Shown here: positions 8,098 to 17,082 of the stretch, piece by piece | How the letters are laid out: each line of letters starts with the position of its first letter | Position numbering within the stretch: the stretch's first letter is position 1 | Assembly (NCBI GenBank): GCA_027023325.1 | Contig: JALVVQ010000309.1 | Span: 1-24,518 of the forward strand | DNA: 24,518 nucleotides | Direction: 5' to 3' | Source of the DNA: Campylobacteraceae bacterium | GTDB taxonomy: Bacteria; Campylobacterota; Campylobacteria; Campylobacterales; Sulfurovaceae | The notes under the pieces: generated by a model | Seen by the model: the letters and a program-made list of their open reading frames with translations, nothing else | What the model was told of the DNA's origin: nothing | Database searches by the model: none | Position numbers and translations under genes: made by a program

Positions 8098-8634
8098 ATG
8101 TTGGAAGGTATTATTAGAGAGAGTATCGGAAAGAGCAATGCAAAGCAGCTCAAAAGAGATGGTTATCTAATCGCTAACATTTATGCAAAGGGTGTTGAAA
8201 ATATCAATGCTGCATTTAAGCGAGGTGATTTTATCAAAGCAGTGAGAGCCAAAGAGGCATTGACACTGGATATCAAAGTAGGGGATAAAGAGCTCAGCGT
8301 AGCGATTCAAGAGTATCAGCTTCACCCTGTTAATGGTGATATCATGCATGTAGACCTTCGCGTAGCAGTACCGGGTGTAGTGACTGACTATCTGGTACCT
8401 GTCAAAACAGTCGGTATACCCAAAGGCTTGAAAAACAAAGGGGTGCTAATCATGAGCAAGAAAAGACTGAGAGTCAGAGGTGAGATTGAGAATATGCCTC
8501 AAAATTTCACATTGGATGTTTCTGGTCTTGAGCGCGATGAATCTATCCTTGTAAGAGATGTCGAAGTGCCAAATGAGTGCAAGATGATGGACCGTGCAGA
8601 TGTTTCTATCTGTGGTGTGATTAAAGCAGGATAA
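8098..8634 (+). CDS. rplY: 50S ribosomal protein L25 (Ctc-type, two-domain)
   Basis: A 178-residue L25/Ctc-family protein that binds 5S rRNA on the large subunit. The N-terminal L25 domain runs to about residue 88 and includes AKQLKRDGYLIANIYAKG and the HPVNGDIMHVDL segment. A C-terminal TL5-type domain follows (LVPVKTVGIPKGLKNKGVL and onward). The two-domain form is the common one outside the gamma-proteobacteria. AAAGGA precedes the ATG. The pth start directly follows the stop, and rplY-pth is a widely conserved pair. Confidence 0.95.
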   Translation: MLEGIIRESIGKSNAKQLKRDGYLIANIYAKGVENINAAFKRGDFIKAVRAKEALTLDIKVGDKELSVAIQEYQLHPVNGDIMHVDLRVAVPGVVTDYLVPVKTVGIPKGLKNKGVLIMSKKRLRVRGEIENMPQNFTLDVSGLERDESILVRDVEVPNECKMMDRADVSICGVIKAG

Positions 8635-9207
8635 ATGATGCTTTTTGTTGGTTTGGGTAATCCTGGATCAGCATATAAGATGACCCGGCACAATATTGGC
8701 TTCAGGGTTGTCGACAGATTGGTTTCTGACCTAGGAGCCAAGGATATCTCCAAAATTTCATTCCATGGCAAGCTGTTTCGCCATGGAACCCTTTTCTTTC
8801 TCAAGCCCACTACTTTTATGAATTTATCAGGCAAAAGTGTAGCAGTTGTGAAGCAATTTTTCAAGATAGAGAGAGAAGATGTTGTGGTCATACATGATGA
8901 TATTGATCTCCCTTTTGGTGCAGTGCGATTCAAAAGAGGTGGCGGCAGCGGCGGACACAACGGACTAAAGTCTATTGATGAAGCCATAGGAAGGGAGTAT
9001 ATCCGTGTTAGAGTAGGTGTAGGAAAACCGGAGCATCGTACACAAGTGTCAGACTATGTATTGCATCCCTTTTCTGCGGAAGAGGAGCAGACAGTAGAGA
9101 AGTTGGTAGCCTATGTGGCACAGGTATGTCAGAAAATACCTACAAGTTCATTGGAGCAGATCAAGTCACTCTACTCGGTGAAAAGTATCTCTGCATTACC
9201 CTGCTGA
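8635..9207 (+). CDS. pth: Peptidyl-tRNA hydrolase
   Basis: A 190-residue Pth that frees tRNA from peptidyl-tRNA dropped by ribosomes. Visible motifs are VGLGNPG at the start, TRHNIGF with catalytic H19, KPTTFMNLSGKSV, VVIHDDIDLPFG with the conserved acidic residues (D88-D91), and GGGSGGHNGLKSI. Two tandem ATGs stand at 8635 and 8638; the second has better spacing to AGGA, the first agrees better with N-terminal lengths in relatives. The stop overlaps the next start by one base (TGATG), so translation of the permease is probably coupled. Confidence 0.95.
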   Translation: MMLFVGLGNPGSAYKMTRHNIGFRVVDRLVSDLGAKDISKISFHGKLFRHGTLFFLKPTTFMNLSGKSVAVVKQFFKIEREDVVVIHDDIDLPFGAVRFKRGGGSGGHNGLKSIDEAIGREYIRVRVGVGKPEHRTQVSDYVLHPFSAEEEQTVEKLVAYVAQVCQKIPTSSLEQIKSLYSVKSISALPC

Positions 9208-10274
9208 TGCGAAGTAGCTATTTTCTCTATATAGCAAAGCATGCCGGAAAAAATCTTCTCTTGGTTCTTATGGCGGTCACACTGGCAGTGACCCTGATTG
9301 ACTACCTCAAACACGCAGACGAGATCATGTCCACGGGAGGAGAGATGATTCTCTATCTTTTTTATACATGGGAGTTTCGGCTTTCCCAGTTCTATCCGTT
9401 AGCGATCGTATTTGCAGCTGTGGTCACCTATATGTCGCTGGCACGGAGTCATTTTTGGGTATCGCTTTATACTTTTGGCTATAGAAAAAAACAGCTGTTT
9501 GTACCATTTTTCTTGCCGGCGTTGGCACTGTATCTGTTATTACTCTTTTTACAAGCTGGCTCCTTCTCTTATGCCAGAGAGAGAGCTTGGGATATTCTCC
9601 ATCATACACAAAGTGCACGGATTGTGGATGATCTTTTTTTTAAATACAATGATAGCTTTGTCTATGTGAAAAGATTGGATCCTATCCAGAAAGTGCTCGA
9701 AGATGTCATCGTATTTACACTGAAAGAGAAACAAGTCAGAAATACTGTTACTCTAAAATACGCAAGGTTTGACGGTGCATACTGGGTCACAGACCATGCA
9801 GTGTTGACAGAAAAGCACTATTCGGATCGGGGGAGACTCATAGGGTTTAGTAAAAAAGAGCTAGGGGAATATCGGCTACTAAAAGAGTACAAGCCCAAGG
9901 TGATAGAGCTGATCTATGAGGGAGATTCTCTCTCTCTGAGAGATGCCATCAGCACCTATGGCGTACTGAAAAAACAAGGACTCGATACAGACAAGATCAA
10001 AACTTCTTTTTATGGCAAAGTCTTTCTGCCCCTGTTTGCTCTGGCCGTAGTGACAATTCTCTTTTTTGCAACACCCTACTTTGCTAGATACATGAATCGT
10101 GAGTTAATCTGGATACTCTCCCTAGGGGGGACACTGATGCTTTGGGGGCTTTTGTATGCTCTCTATAGCTTGAGCGCCAGCAGTACAGTTTCTCCGGAGC
10201 TCGCAGTGCTTTTTCCTATCATACTATTGATGGTTTATGCCTGTAGACTTTTCTTAAAAGCGGAGAAAGTGTGA
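9207..10274 (+). CDS. lptG: LptF/LptG-family lipopolysaccharide export permease
   Basis: A 355-residue inner-membrane protein of the YjgP/YjgQ family. Three hydrophobic segments lie in the first 120 residues (around LLLVLMAVTLAVTLI, LAIVFAAVVTYMSLA and FFLPALALYLLLLFL). A periplasmic beta-jellyroll-like region spans about 125-265, and three more segments are at the C terminus. In the Lpt complex LptF and LptG sit with the LptB ATPase and extract LPS from the inner membrane. It is called LptG by its position after rplY-pth, as in Campylobacter; LptF cannot be excluded. The ATG at 9207 overlapping the pth stop is chosen because upstream in-frame starts lie deep inside pth. Confidence 0.85.
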   Translation: MRSSYFLYIAKHAGKNLLLVLMAVTLAVTLIDYLKHADEIMSTGGEMILYLFYTWEFRLSQFYPLAIVFAAVVTYMSLARSHFWVSLYTFGYRKKQLFVPFFLPALALYLLLLFLQAGSFSYARERAWDILHHTQSARIVDDLFFKYNDSFVYVKRLDPIQKVLEDVIVFTLKEKQVRNTVTLKYARFDGAYWVTDHAVLTEKHYSDRGRLIGFSKKELGEYRLLKEYKPKVIELIYEGDSLSLRDAISTYGVLKKQGLDTDKIKTSFYGKVFLPLFALAVVTILFFATPYFARYMNRELIWILSLGGTLMLWGLLYALYSLSASSTVSPELAVLFPIILLMVYACRLFLKAEKV

Positions 10275-10297
10275 GCAGAAGGTGATTTAATGTAAAA

Positions 10298-10312
10298 TTT
10301 GGATAAAATCAC
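10298..10312 (+). promoter_or_regulatory. Possible -10 box upstream of lysA
   Basis: GATAAAAT (10302-10309) lies in the 72-bp AT-rich gap before lysA. It resembles the box before ndk at 17432-17439 (CGATAAAATC). No -35 box or riboswitch fold is evident. Confidence 0.4.
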
Positions 10313-10346
10313 TATCAAAATAACTTTTTCATTGTAGGATATGCAA

Positions 10347-11555
10347 ATGCCGATAGATTTCCAGACACTTTCAAGCAAATATGACACCCCCCTCTATGTG
10401 TATGATTTTGACAGAATGGAGGAAAATTATCAGGCATTCAAGGAGGCTTTTAGCGGAGAAAAGTCTCTGATATCCTATGCAGTCAAAGCCAATTCAAACC
10501 TCTCAGTGATTCGCCATTTTGGGAAACTTGGAGCTGGTGCGGACTGTGTCAGCATCGGTGAAGTACGCAGAGCATTGGTCGCAGGTATTGAGCGGTACAA
10601 GATCATCTTTTCAGGTGTGGGAAAGCAGGATGAAGAGATCAGGGAGGCGCTGACAGAAGAGATACTGATGCTCAACCTGGAGAGCGAAGCGGAGATGAAG
10701 CGTGTGGAGATGGTTGCCCAAGCACTTGGGAAACCAGCCCGTATCTCTATTCGCATCAATCCCAATGTAGATCCCAAGACCCACCCCTATATCTCCACTG
10801 GACTACATGAGAATAAGTTTGGTGTAGAGATAGACCGAGCCAAGCGTATGTATATCTATGCAAAAAATGCAGCATTCCTTGATCCGATAGGTATTCATTT
10901 TCATATCGGATCACAGCTGACAGACTTGGCGCCGATTGTAGAGGCGGCACAGATTGTGGCAGATTTGACACGCTCACTCAAGGCAATTGGCGTAGAGATT
11001 CGGTTTTTTGATGTGGGTGGTGGCGTGGGTATCCGCTATGCTAACGAGACATTGATCAATCCAGAAGCCTATGCCGAAGCGATTGCTGAAGCTACCAAAG
11101 GACTGGATGTGACACTGATGTGCGAACTGGGTCGTGCGCTGGTTGGAGATGCGGGTTATCTCTTGACTTCGGTACTTTATGAGAAAGAAAATGGAAAGAA
11201 ACGATTTGTCATTGTAGATGGCGCCATGAATGATCTTCTGCGCCCTACGCTCTATAATGCCAAGCATCGTATCACGCTGCTGGACAGAGAGGATACGGAG
11301 AGAAGCGAAGCAGATATTGTGGGGCCCATTTGTGAGAGTGGTGACTGGCTGGCAAAGAATGTAATGCTTCCCAAAACAGCACATGATGACCTTCTTGTGG
11401 TGCATGATGCAGGTGCCTATGGATTTACGATGTCCAGCAATTACAATACCAGAGGCAGAGCTGCGGAGATAGCAGTCACGAAAGAGAATGAAAGAGTGAT
11501 ACGGCAGCGAGAATCCTTTGAGGATCAGATTCGCCTAGAAAAGGATTATCTGTGA
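10347..11555 (+). CDS. lysA: Diaminopimelate decarboxylase
   Basis: A 402-residue PLP enzyme of the alanine racemase fold III class that makes lysine from meso-diaminopimelate, the last step of lysine synthesis. The PLP lysine is K47 in SYAVKANSN. Other landmarks are HFHIGSQLTD, FFDVGGGVGIRY, the CELGRALVGDAG phosphate-binding segment, CESGDWLAK with its active-site Cys, and DAGAYGFTMSSNYN. ATG 10347 is preferred over ATG 10341: AGGA ends one base before 10341 but 7 nt before 10347. pheA follows after 36 bp. In Campylobacter jejuni a HAD-family gene lies between lysA and pheA; it is absent here. Confidence 0.95.
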   Translation: MPIDFQTLSSKYDTPLYVYDFDRMEENYQAFKEAFSGEKSLISYAVKANSNLSVIRHFGKLGAGADCVSIGEVRRALVAGIERYKIIFSGVGKQDEEIREALTEEILMLNLESEAEMKRVEMVAQALGKPARISIRINPNVDPKTHPYISTGLHENKFGVEIDRAKRMYIYAKNAAFLDPIGIHFHIGSQLTDLAPIVEAAQIVADLTRSLKAIGVEIRFFDVGGGVGIRYANETLINPEAYAEAIAEATKGLDVTLMCELGRALVGDAGYLLTSVLYEKENGKKRFVIVDGAMNDLLRPTLYNAKHRITLLDREDTERSEADIVGPICESGDWLAKNVMLPKTAHDDLLVVHDAGAYGFTMSSNYNTRGRAAEIAVTKENERVIRQRESFEDQIRLEKDYL

Positions 11556-11591
11556 AAGGGTATGCAGCGGCAATCATAAAGGAGTCTAAGT

Positions 11592-12659
11592 ATGACACTG
11601 AATGAGATAAGAAAGCAGATTGATGAGATGGATGATGCCTTGCTGGATCTCTACAACAAGAGAATGCGGCTGGTACATCAGGTGGGAGTACTCAAAAACA
11701 GCAGCGGCACGCCTATCTATCGTCCGGAGAGGGAGCAGGAGATACTGAGTAGGCTCAGGCAAAGGAATGAAGAGAGCGAGGGTATTCTAGACGAGAAGGC
11801 TATTGAGGCACTCTTCCTGGAGTTATTTGCCGTAGCAAGGAACTTTGAGCTCCCAGAGAAAATAGCATTTCTCGGACCTGATGCCAGCTTCACACACCAG
11901 GCAGCGGAGAATAAGTTTGGTGCGTTGAGTAGCTATGTCCCCATTGGCTCAATCCGAGGGGTATTTAGAGAAGTGAGCCAAAAGAGAGCCAAGTTTGGTG
12001 TGGTGCCGATCGAGAACAGTTTCAACGGCATTGTGAGTGATACGATCACTGCGTTGCAGGATTTTGATACCAAGATTATTGCAGAGGTGATGGTAGATAT
12101 CCATCATGTACTTGCCACCAAGGCAGAAGATGTCAAACATATCAAGCGACTTTATTCCAAAGATATTGCCTTCGGGCAGTGCAAGCAGTTTTTAGAAGAT
12201 TATGGGCTGGATGAACTGGAGCAAATTCCTGTGGAGTCTACTGCCAAGGCAGCCAAACTGGCCGCCGGAGACCCCCAGGCAGCTGCTATTTGTGCAGAGG
12301 TAGCATCCAAAATGTACGCATTACCTATCCTTTTTAGTAATATTGAGGACAAAGGTAATAACCGTACCCGGTTCTTTATCATTAGTGATTTTGAGAATAA
12401 GCCCAGCGGAAATGACAAAACCACCATACTGGTTACCTTGCCAAACAAACCAGGAGCATTGGTAGATTTTTTGAATGATTTCAAGGCACTTGAGATTGAT
12501 CTGACAAAGATTAAATCACATATTGTTGAGGGGATCTCTATCTTTTTTATTGAATTCGATGGCCATAAAAATGATGAGAAGATACAGAAGATATTTAACA
12601 AGTATGGAGCATCAATCAAATTTTTGGGCTCTTATGTCAAAGAAGCAGAGGATGTATAA
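11592..12659 (+). CDS. pheA: Bifunctional chorismate mutase / prephenate dehydratase (P-protein)
   Basis: A 355-residue enzyme for phenylalanine synthesis: chorismate to prephenate to phenylpyruvate. An AroQ-type chorismate mutase domain covers about 1-85 (LNEIRKQIDEMDDALLDLYN and the YRPEREQEIL segment). The dehydratase begins near residue 93 (KIAFLGPDASFTHQAA) and includes the NRTRFFII segment. An ACT domain covers about 275-355. The ACT part keeps the PGALV motif (287-291), but the second effector motif, ESRP in E. coli PheA, reads KSHI (308-311). AAAGGAG precedes the ATG. hisC starts directly after the stop. Confidence 0.95.
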   Translation: MTLNEIRKQIDEMDDALLDLYNKRMRLVHQVGVLKNSSGTPIYRPEREQEILSRLRQRNEESEGILDEKAIEALFLELFAVARNFELPEKIAFLGPDASFTHQAAENKFGALSSYVPIGSIRGVFREVSQKRAKFGVVPIENSFNGIVSDTITALQDFDTKIIAEVMVDIHHVLATKAEDVKHIKRLYSKDIAFGQCKQFLEDYGLDELEQIPVESTAKAAKLAAGDPQAAAICAEVASKMYALPILFSNIEDKGNNRTRFFIISDFENKPSGNDKTTILVTLPNKPGALVDFLNDFKALEIDLTKIKSHIVEGISIFFIEFDGHKNDEKIQKIFNKYGASIKFLGSYVKEAEDV

Positions 12660-13754
12660 ATGAAATTTAATCCATTTTTAGAGGATATCAAGGTATATGA
12701 GGCAGGAAAGCCGATCGAGCTGGTAGTGCGTGAGTTTGGTGTTAAACCCGAAGATGTGGTAAAACTGGCATCCAATGAAAACCCTCTGGGTACCAATCCG
12801 GCAGTAGCCAAAGTGATTTGTGCCCATGCAGACAAGGCACATCTCTATCCTGATGACAGTATGTATGAGCTCAAGGCCTCTCTCGCGGAGAAATATGCAG
12901 TGAATGAGGCAGAGATTATCATCGGTGCAGGGAGTGACCAGATATTGGAGTTTCTTTCTCGCGCCAAACTACGGGAAGGTGCCTCGGTATTGATGAGTCG
13001 GGTGACTTTTGCCATGTATGAGATCTATGCCAGGCAGGTAGGTGCCGAAGTACTGAGGACTCCTAGCTATGAACACCGTGTGGATGAATTTGTCGAGATG
13101 ATGGCGATACATCATCCTGATATTGTCTTTCTCTGTACGCCCAATAACCCTACGGGAGACGCCATTACCAAAAAGGATGTTGTGACTATCATTGATGCAG
13201 CGGATACAGAGACGCTGGTTGTGATTGATGGTGCATATATGGAGTATGCCGCTGCCAAAGATCCTAAATATCGGATTGAACCCAAAGATATCATGGGGTA
13301 CGAGAATGTGATCTATCTGGGCACATTCTCCAAAGCCTATGGGCTGGGTGGTATGCGCGTAGGGTATGGTATTGCCAACAAAGAAATCATTCAGGGGCTT
13401 TATAAGATGCGCCCCCCATTTAATATTTCAACACTCTCTTTGGCTGCGGCGATTGAGGCGAGCAGGGATGAAGTATTCTTGGAAAAATCTATTGCATTGC
13501 ATCAGGAGCAGATTCTTCGTTACGAAGCCTTTGCCCAGGAACATGGTATTGAGACGATTGGGAGTTATACCAATTTCATCACTTATCTTTTTGATGATGC
13601 GAGAGATTCTACCAAGATAGCCAATGCATTATTGCAAAAAGGGGTGATCATACGAAATCTTGCCTCCTATGGGCTCAATGCTATCCGTATCACTGTCGGT
13701 ACTCAGGCACAGAATGACAGGTTTTTTGCACTCTTTTCTGAGGAGCTCACATGA
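12660..13754 (+). CDS. hisC: Histidinol-phosphate aminotransferase
   Basis: A 364-residue class I/II PLP aminotransferase. The N-terminal KLASNENPLGTNP motif, IIGAGSDQILEFL, CTPNNPTGDAI and the PLP-lysine segment FSKAYGLGGMRVGYG with K225 fit HisC, which acts in histidine synthesis. The position just after pheA suggests, as inference only, that it may also aminate phenylpyruvate, as some HisC enzymes do. The start follows the pheA stop without a gap (TAAATG), with GAGG 8 nt upstream. The last four bases overlap the next gene (ATGA). Confidence 0.93.
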   Translation: MKFNPFLEDIKVYEAGKPIELVVREFGVKPEDVVKLASNENPLGTNPAVAKVICAHADKAHLYPDDSMYELKASLAEKYAVNEAEIIIGAGSDQILEFLSRAKLREGASVLMSRVTFAMYEIYARQVGAEVLRTPSYEHRVDEFVEMMAIHHPDIVFLCTPNNPTGDAITKKDVVTIIDAADTETLVVIDGAYMEYAAAKDPKYRIEPKDIMGYENVIYLGTFSKAYGLGGMRVGYGIANKEIIQGLYKMRPPFNISTLSLAAAIEASRDEVFLEKSIALHQEQILRYEAFAQEHGIETIGSYTNFITYLFDDARDSTKIANALLQKGVIIRNLASYGLNAIRITVGTQAQNDRFFALFSEELT

Positions 13755-14002
13755 AAAAAGTAAAGATTGCAACTGGTATCCCTGATTCCCTACAGGCGGT
13801 AGTATTGGAAGATTTTAGCCATTTTGAAGCAAAAATGACTAAGATAAAGCATCTGAAGACAGCCAAAGAGAATCTGGATAAAAGCTTTCTGCTGACGGCC
13901 ATAGATACTCTGGAGCTAAAAGGTAAAAAAATTACACCTAAAAGAGTCAAAAAGATATGCAAGAGAGCATTGGTAGCCATGATTGAAGAGGCAGAGCGAT
14001 GA
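13751..14002 (+). CDS. Unknown small basic protein between hisC and dxs
   Basis: An 83-residue protein that I do not recognise. It is rich in lysine, has no cysteine, signal peptide or membrane segment, and looks largely alpha-helical; the C-terminal third is strongly basic (GKKITPKRVKKICKRALVAM). It is probably expressed: GAGGAG stands 5 nt before the ATG, it overlaps hisC by four bases (ATGA) and dxs by four bases (ATGA). In flagellated Campylobacterota the same place between hisC and dxs holds fliF, fliG and fliH. I see no convincing similarity to FliH, so descent from that block is only a possibility. Confidence 0.75.
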   Translation: MKKVKIATGIPDSLQAVVLEDFSHFEAKMTKIKHLKTAKENLDKSFLLTAIDTLELKGKKITPKRVKKICKRALVAMIEEAER

Positions 14003-15819
14003 ATATGAGCGAAAAATCTATAGATGCATTAAAAGAGACTGCTGCGGATATAAGAGAAAAAATACTGGAAACTGTCAGCAAAAACGGAGGTCACCTGAGC
14101 TCATCACTGGGAGCAACGGATTTGATCGTAGCGATGCACCATGTCTTTGATGTACCCAATGACCCCTTCTTGTTTGATGTTTCCCATCAGGCTTATGCAC
14201 ACAAGCTTCTTACGGGCAGGTGGGATGATTTTGATACTTTGCGTCAGTTTGGGGGTATTTGTGGTTATACAGATCCCAAAGAGTCTGCTTCTGACTATTA
14301 CAAGGCAGGACACAGCTCTACCTCTATCTCTCTGGCAGTCGGTGCAGCCAAAGCCATAGCCCTCAAAGGAGAACCACGCGTGCCCGTAGCCTTTATTGGC
14401 GATGGCAGCATGACAGCAGGCATGGTCTATGAGGCACTGAATGAACTAGGAGACAGAAAGTATCCCGTGGTTATTATCCTGAATGACAACGAGATGAGTA
14501 TTGCCAAACCTATAGGGGCGGTTAGCCGTTATCTCTCTACTACGATGGCAAGCCCCTTTTACCAAAAACTCAAAAAACGCACAAAGAAAATACTTGAACA
14601 TTTTCCTGAAGGTGCTTCCTATATGGCAGAGCGTTTCGAGGAGTCTTTTCGTCTTATTACGCCGGGGCTTCTTTTTGAAGAGCTTGGCATTTCCTATATT
14701 GGACCGATCGACGGGCACGATATGGAGTCAATTGTCAGTACACTTAAGATTGCTAAAGAGCTAGGTGCACCAGTGATCGTCCATGCCCAGACCACCAAAG
14801 GCAAAGGATATGAAATAGCAGAGGGGACACAAGAGAAATGGCATGGCGTTAGTGCCTTTGATCTGAAATCCGGAGAGCCTCTCAAGAAGTCGGGTTCTGT
14901 GCCTGCGACACAGATCTATGGAGAGACACTGCATGCGATGGCCTCCAGAGATCCGAAGATCGTGGGTGTCACGGCTGCGATGCCTAGCGGCACCGGACTG
15001 ACCAAACTGATAGAGTCATTTCCAGATCGATTTTGGGATGTGGCGATCGCAGAGCAGCATGCCGTGACCTCTATGGGGCCGCTGGCAAAGGAGGGTTTCA
15101 AACCCTTTTGTACGATCTACTCTACCTTTTTGCAGCGGGGCTATGACCAGGTGATTCATGATATTGCCCTGATGGATCTGGGGGTGACCTTTGCGCTAGA
15201 TAGGGCAGGTATTGTGGGAGAAGACGGAGAGACACATCAGGGGGCTTTTGATATCTCTTATCTGAGACCCATTCCCAATATGGTACTCTGCGCACCCTAC
15301 AACAAAAGCAGTATGGAGAAAATCATGCAGTTTGCTGCGGACCATTCTGGCCCCTTAGCATTTAGATATCCAAGAGGTGTCTTTATGGTGGCAGACAATG
15401 AGGTACCATCTTACGAACTGGGTAAAGCACATTTGCTGCAAGAAGGGAAAGAGATACTTCTTGTTGGCTACGGTAATGGCGTGGGCAGAGCAATCCAGAC
15501 GGCAGAGATCTTGTCAGAAATGGCGCCTGCCATCCTTGATCTGCGTTTTGTGAAGCCTTTGGATGAGGCATTACTCAAAAAGCTTGCAGGAGAGTACAGC
15601 CAATGGTTTATTTTTAGTGACAGCGTACGCATGGGTGGGGTAGGCTCAGCTATCAGTGAACTCTTTTCTCAAGAAGGTATTACGGATGTTTCATTGACAA
15701 CTTTTGAATATCCTGATGCTTTTATTGCACATGGGAATACGGTATTGATAGAGGAGTCGTTGGGTATTTTGCCCAAACAGCTAGCAGAAAAAATTACATA
15801 TAGTATAACAGAAGGATAG
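13999..15819 (+). CDS. dxs: 1-deoxy-D-xylulose-5-phosphate synthase
   Basis: A 606-residue thiamine-diphosphate enzyme that joins pyruvate and glyceraldehyde 3-phosphate, the entry step of the MEP isoprenoid pathway, and also feeds thiamine and pyridoxal synthesis. N-terminal landmarks are GGHLSSSLGATDL, DVSHQAYAHKLLTGR and KAGHSSTSISLAVG. The ThDP/Mg motif starts GDGSMTAGMVYEAL and ends LNDNEMSI. The pyrimidine-domain segment VAIAEQHAVTSM carries the catalytic Glu. A C-terminal transketolase domain follows. It is slightly shorter than the E. coli enzyme (about 620). It overlaps the preceding small gene by four bases, and metK begins 5 nt after it. Confidence 0.96.
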   Translation: MNMSEKSIDALKETAADIREKILETVSKNGGHLSSSLGATDLIVAMHHVFDVPNDPFLFDVSHQAYAHKLLTGRWDDFDTLRQFGGICGYTDPKESASDYYKAGHSSTSISLAVGAAKAIALKGEPRVPVAFIGDGSMTAGMVYEALNELGDRKYPVVIILNDNEMSIAKPIGAVSRYLSTTMASPFYQKLKKRTKKILEHFPEGASYMAERFEESFRLITPGLLFEELGISYIGPIDGHDMESIVSTLKIAKELGAPVIVHAQTTKGKGYEIAEGTQEKWHGVSAFDLKSGEPLKKSGSVPATQIYGETLHAMASRDPKIVGVTAAMPSGTGLTKLIESFPDRFWDVAIAEQHAVTSMGPLAKEGFKPFCTIYSTFLQRGYDQVIHDIALMDLGVTFALDRAGIVGEDGETHQGAFDISYLRPIPNMVLCAPYNKSSMEKIMQFAADHSGPLAFRYPRGVFMVADNEVPSYELGKAHLLQEGKEILLVGYGNGVGRAIQTAEILSEMAPAILDLRFVKPLDEALLKKLAGEYSQWFIFSDSVRMGGVGSAISELFSQEGITDVSLTTFEYPDAFIAHGNTVLIEESLGILPKQLAEKITYSITEG

Positions 15820-15824
15820 CAATC

Positions 15825-16982
15825 ATGACAAAAACATATATATTTACCAGTGAGTCTGTGACAGAGGGACACCCGGATAAAATGGCCGACCAGATCTCTG
15901 ATGCGATACTGGATCATATCATTGCCAGTGATACCCAAGCAAGAGTCGCGTGTGAAACAATGCTGAGCAATGGATTTTGTATTATTGCAGGAGAGCTAAA
16001 GACCACGACTTACGCGCCCATGCAAGAAATTGCCAGAGAAGTGATCAGGGAGATCGGCTATACAGATGCCAATTTTGGCTTTGACTATCGTAGCGCTGGT
16101 GTACTTAATGGTGTAGGAGAGCAAAGTCCTGATATCAATCAGGGTGTGGACCAGGCTGATGGAGAGATTGGTGCAGGTGATCAAGGGTTGATGTTTGGTT
16201 ATGCCTGTAACGAAACCAGCGAACTTATGCCGTTGCCTATCTCGTTGGCGCACAAACTCACTGCCAAGTTGGCTGAAGTGAGAAAGAATGGTACGCTTCC
16301 TTACCTCCGTCCTGACGGCAAGGCTCAGGTGAGTGTGCGTTATGTAAATGGGAAACCAAGTGAGGTCACTACCGTGGTTGTCTCCACACAACACAGTCCA
16401 GATGTAGATCAGGCGACACTGCATAAAGATATTCTTGCTGAGGTCATTGAAGCAGTGATACCTTTGGAGCTCAGGGATACAGATATTGTGTATCATATTA
16501 ACCCTACGGGAAGATTTGTTATTGGCGGGCCGCAGGGGGATGCGGGCTTGACAGGTAGAAAGATTATCGTCGATACTTATGGTGGCTCCTGCCCTCATGG
16601 CGGGGGTGCTTTTTCTGGAAAAGACCCCACCAAGGTAGACCGATCAGCTGCCTACGCCGCGAGGCATATTGCCAAAAACTTGGTAGCTGCAGGTGTGGCA
16701 GAAAAAGTGACGATTCAGATTGCCTATGCGATTGGCGTGGTAAAACCGGTCTCTGTGATGGTGGATACGGGAGGCACAGCTGTGGTGGATGAGTCTCGCA
16801 TAGAGGATTGTGTCAATGCACTGTTTGATATGACACCAGCAGGTATCATTAAGTCACTGGATCTACTGAGACCTATCTATCGCAAGACTGCCTCGTACGG
16901 TCATTTTGGACGCGAAGAAGAGGGCTTTAGTTGGGAAAAATGTGATCGCGTGAAAGAGATCAAAGCCTACCTCAATCTATAG
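15825..16982 (+). CDS. metK: S-adenosylmethionine synthase
   Basis: A 385-residue enzyme making S-adenosylmethionine from methionine and ATP. Signatures visible: the N-terminal SVTEGHPDKMADQISDAILD segment, the hexapeptide-type GAGDQGLMFGYA and the glycine-rich P-loop-like GGGAFSGKDPTKVDRSAAY. The length is typical. AAGGA stands before the ATG, and the gap to dxs is only 5 bp, so co-transcription is likely. No SAM riboswitch is visible. Confidence 0.97.
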   Translation: MTKTYIFTSESVTEGHPDKMADQISDAILDHIIASDTQARVACETMLSNGFCIIAGELKTTTYAPMQEIAREVIREIGYTDANFGFDYRSAGVLNGVGEQSPDINQGVDQADGEIGAGDQGLMFGYACNETSELMPLPISLAHKLTAKLAEVRKNGTLPYLRPDGKAQVSVRYVNGKPSEVTTVVVSTQHSPDVDQATLHKDILAEVIEAVIPLELRDTDIVYHINPTGRFVIGGPQGDAGLTGRKIIVDTYGGSCPHGGGAFSGKDPTKVDRSAAYAARHIAKNLVAAGVAEKVTIQIAYAIGVVKPVSVMVDTGGTAVVDESRIEDCVNALFDMTPAGIIKSLDLLRPIYRKTASYGHFGREEEGFSWEKCDRVKEIKAYLNL

Positions 16983-17027
16983 GTGTTACGAGAGAGGTTT
17001 TTTCTACACAAAATAGAGAAAATTAAA

Positions 17028-17060
17028 GTTTTGTTTACTCATCTTGTGATATAGTTCATA
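17028..17060 (+). promoter_or_regulatory. Possible promoter of the ferredoxin gene
   Basis: The 100-bp gap after metK is AT-rich and holds TATAGT (17050-17055) in TGTGATATAGTT, 28 bp before the ferredoxin start. TTGTTT (17031-17036) is only 13 bp upstream, too close for a normal -35. AAAAGGAG before the ATG is a strong ribosome site. Confidence 0.4.
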
Positions 17061-17082
17061 ACTTAACTAAAAGGAGAAATAA

